A stretch of DNA of 5,963 nt from a bacterium UBP6_UBA1177. GTDB lineage: Bacteria > UBP6 > UBA1177. The DNA lies in the NCBI GenBank assembly GCA_002310995.1, contig DBYV01000066.1, positions 20,189-26,151 of the forward strand, read 5' to 3'. This document shows, one piece after another, positions 5,650 to 5,963 of the stretch (the stretch's first letter is position 1; the number at the start of each line of letters is the position of its first letter). The notes beneath the pieces are model-generated. The model was not told where the DNA came from. It saw only the letters and a list, made by a program, of their open reading frames with translations, and searched no databases. The translations under genes and the position numbers were made by a program.

Positions 5650-5704
5650 GTTTTTTCTCCGTTAAAAACTTGTTTGTATTAAAAACCCAGTCTTATCAAC
5701 AATT

Positions 5705-5787
5705 TGGTGCGAAGGGGGGGACTCGAACCCCCACGGTTTCCCGCCAGATCCTAAGTCTGGTGCGTCTGCCAATTCCGCCACTTTCGC
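5705..5787 (-). tRNA. tRNA-Leu, anticodon UAG
   Basis: A class II tRNA of 83 bases with encoded CCA (complement of 5705-5707). The anticodon stem CCAGA/TCTGG holds the loop CTTAGGA, anticodon TAG (complement of 5751-5753), reading CUA and its wobble partners. The variable arm is short for leucine (CGG-GAAA-CCG). The T arm is GGGGG-TTCGAGT-CCCCC. Acceptor GCGAAAG faces CCTTCGC, so six pairs form and A6 faces C67. The 3' trailer is not T-rich and tig begins 55 bases on, which suggests read-through into tig. Confidence 0.95.
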
Positions 5788-5811
5788 AAGGATAGAATTT
5801 TATCCTTTTTT
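5788..5811 (-). other. Hairpin flush against the 5' end of tRNA-Leu(UAG)
   Basis: AAGGATA (5788-5794) and TATCCTT (5801-5807) form a perfect 7-base-pair stem with a 6-base loop. On the - strand the hairpin ends at the base before tRNA-Leu position 1, exactly where RNase P must cut. On the + strand the stem is followed by TTTT and looks like a small intrinsic terminator facing away from the tRNA. The structure is directly visible; either role is inference. Confidence 0.5.
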
Positions 5812-5816
5812 AAAAA

Positions 5817-5844
5817 GTTCTAAAAACTGTGTGAGGATGTTCAA
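5817..5844 (-). promoter_or_regulatory. Weak candidate promoter between tRNA-Lys(CUU) and tRNA-Leu(UAG)
   Basis: On the - strand TTGAAC (complement of 5839-5844), a 16-base spacer and TAGAAC (complement of 5817-5822), each matching four of six consensus positions. An alternative pairs TTTAGA (complement of 5819-5824) with TAAAAT (complement of 5797-5802), also at 16 bases, but would start transcription only a few bases before the tRNA. Neither is strong, and the tRNA may instead be co-transcribed with tRNA-Lys. Confidence 0.3.
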
Positions 5845-5857
5845 AGTAGAAAAAAGA

Positions 5858-5933
5858 TGGTAGGCCCTAAAGGATTCGAACCTTCGACCCACTGATTAAG
5901 AGTCAGTTGCTCTACCAGCTGAGCTAAGGGCCC
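5858..5933 (-). tRNA. tRNA-Lys, anticodon CUU
   Basis: A tRNA of 76 bases with encoded CCA (complement of 5858-5860). Acceptor GGGCCCT pairs with AGGGCCT, with a G1-U72 wobble at the end. The anticodon stem ACTGA/TCAGT holds the loop CTCTTAA, anticodon CTT (complement of 5898-5900). The T arm GAAGG-TTCGAAT-CCTTT is normal. It is the first visible gene of the likely tRNA-tRNA-tig-lipoprotein unit. Its promoter is not clearly inside the remaining 30 bases. Confidence 0.96.
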
Positions 5934-5963
5934 ACATTTTGCGTAATGGGGTGGGAGGTGGGG

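Noticed and set aside
4202..5682. Several + strand open frames up to 216 codons opposite tig
   Set aside because: They lie antisense to a clear trigger factor gene; their Phe- and Ser-rich composition is the reverse reading of its Lys/Glu-rich codons.
5705..5933. tRNA pair as an integration site for a mobile element
   Set aside because: No integrase, no direct repeat of a tRNA 3' end and no composition shift are visible nearby.
1..5963. CRISPR array, insertion sequence or retron-like element
   Set aside because: No regularly spaced direct repeats, transposase-like or reverse-transcriptase-like frames, or terminal inverted repeats of element type were seen on either strand.

Overview
The window looks like chromosomal housekeeping DNA from a Gram-negative bacterium. 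Evidence is a trigger factor, an adenylate kinase, five tRNA genes that all encode their CCA end, a MalG-type sugar permease and two lipoproteins with Lys-Lys signal peptides. One lipoprotein has a long Asp/Glu-rich linker and the other an Lcl/DUF1566-type domain, a style I associate with deltaproteobacterial or Myxococcota-like lineages. That placement is an impression, not a result. I see no phage, transposon, CRISPR array or integrase, and no gene-free stretch longer than about 220 bases.

Layout, left to right. (1) The 3' part of adk on the + strand, then a tRNA-Leu(CAA) with its own promoter. (2) On the - strand, a two-domain secreted lipoprotein esterase built from two copies of one alpha/beta-hydrolase module, with a promoter and ribosome binding site. 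(3) Upstream of it, also on the - strand, a tRNA-Lys(UUU)-tRNA-Glu(UUC) pair with a near-consensus promoter. (4) On the + strand, a lone MalG-like ABC permease gene, diverging from the tRNA pair. (5) On the - strand, converging on the permease, a probable transcription unit in the order tRNA-Lys(CUU), tRNA-Leu(UAG), tig (trigger factor), small Lcl-domain lipoprotein.

Functionally, much of the window serves translation and nascent-chain folding (five tRNAs and trigger factor) or nucleotide metabolism (adk). Three envelope genes are interleaved: the esterase, the permease and the Lcl lipoprotein. The tRNA-Leu(CAA) and tRNA-Lys/Glu promoters share an identical 12-base block over the -10 and discriminator and the same 16-base spacer, which suggests co-regulation with growth rate.

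I found no convincing new multi-gene system. The observations most worth a second look are the duplicated esterase, whose two halves have each changed a different conserved motif; the shared tRNA promoter block; the orphan malG; and the trigger-factor operon that ends in a lipoprotein instead of clpP.
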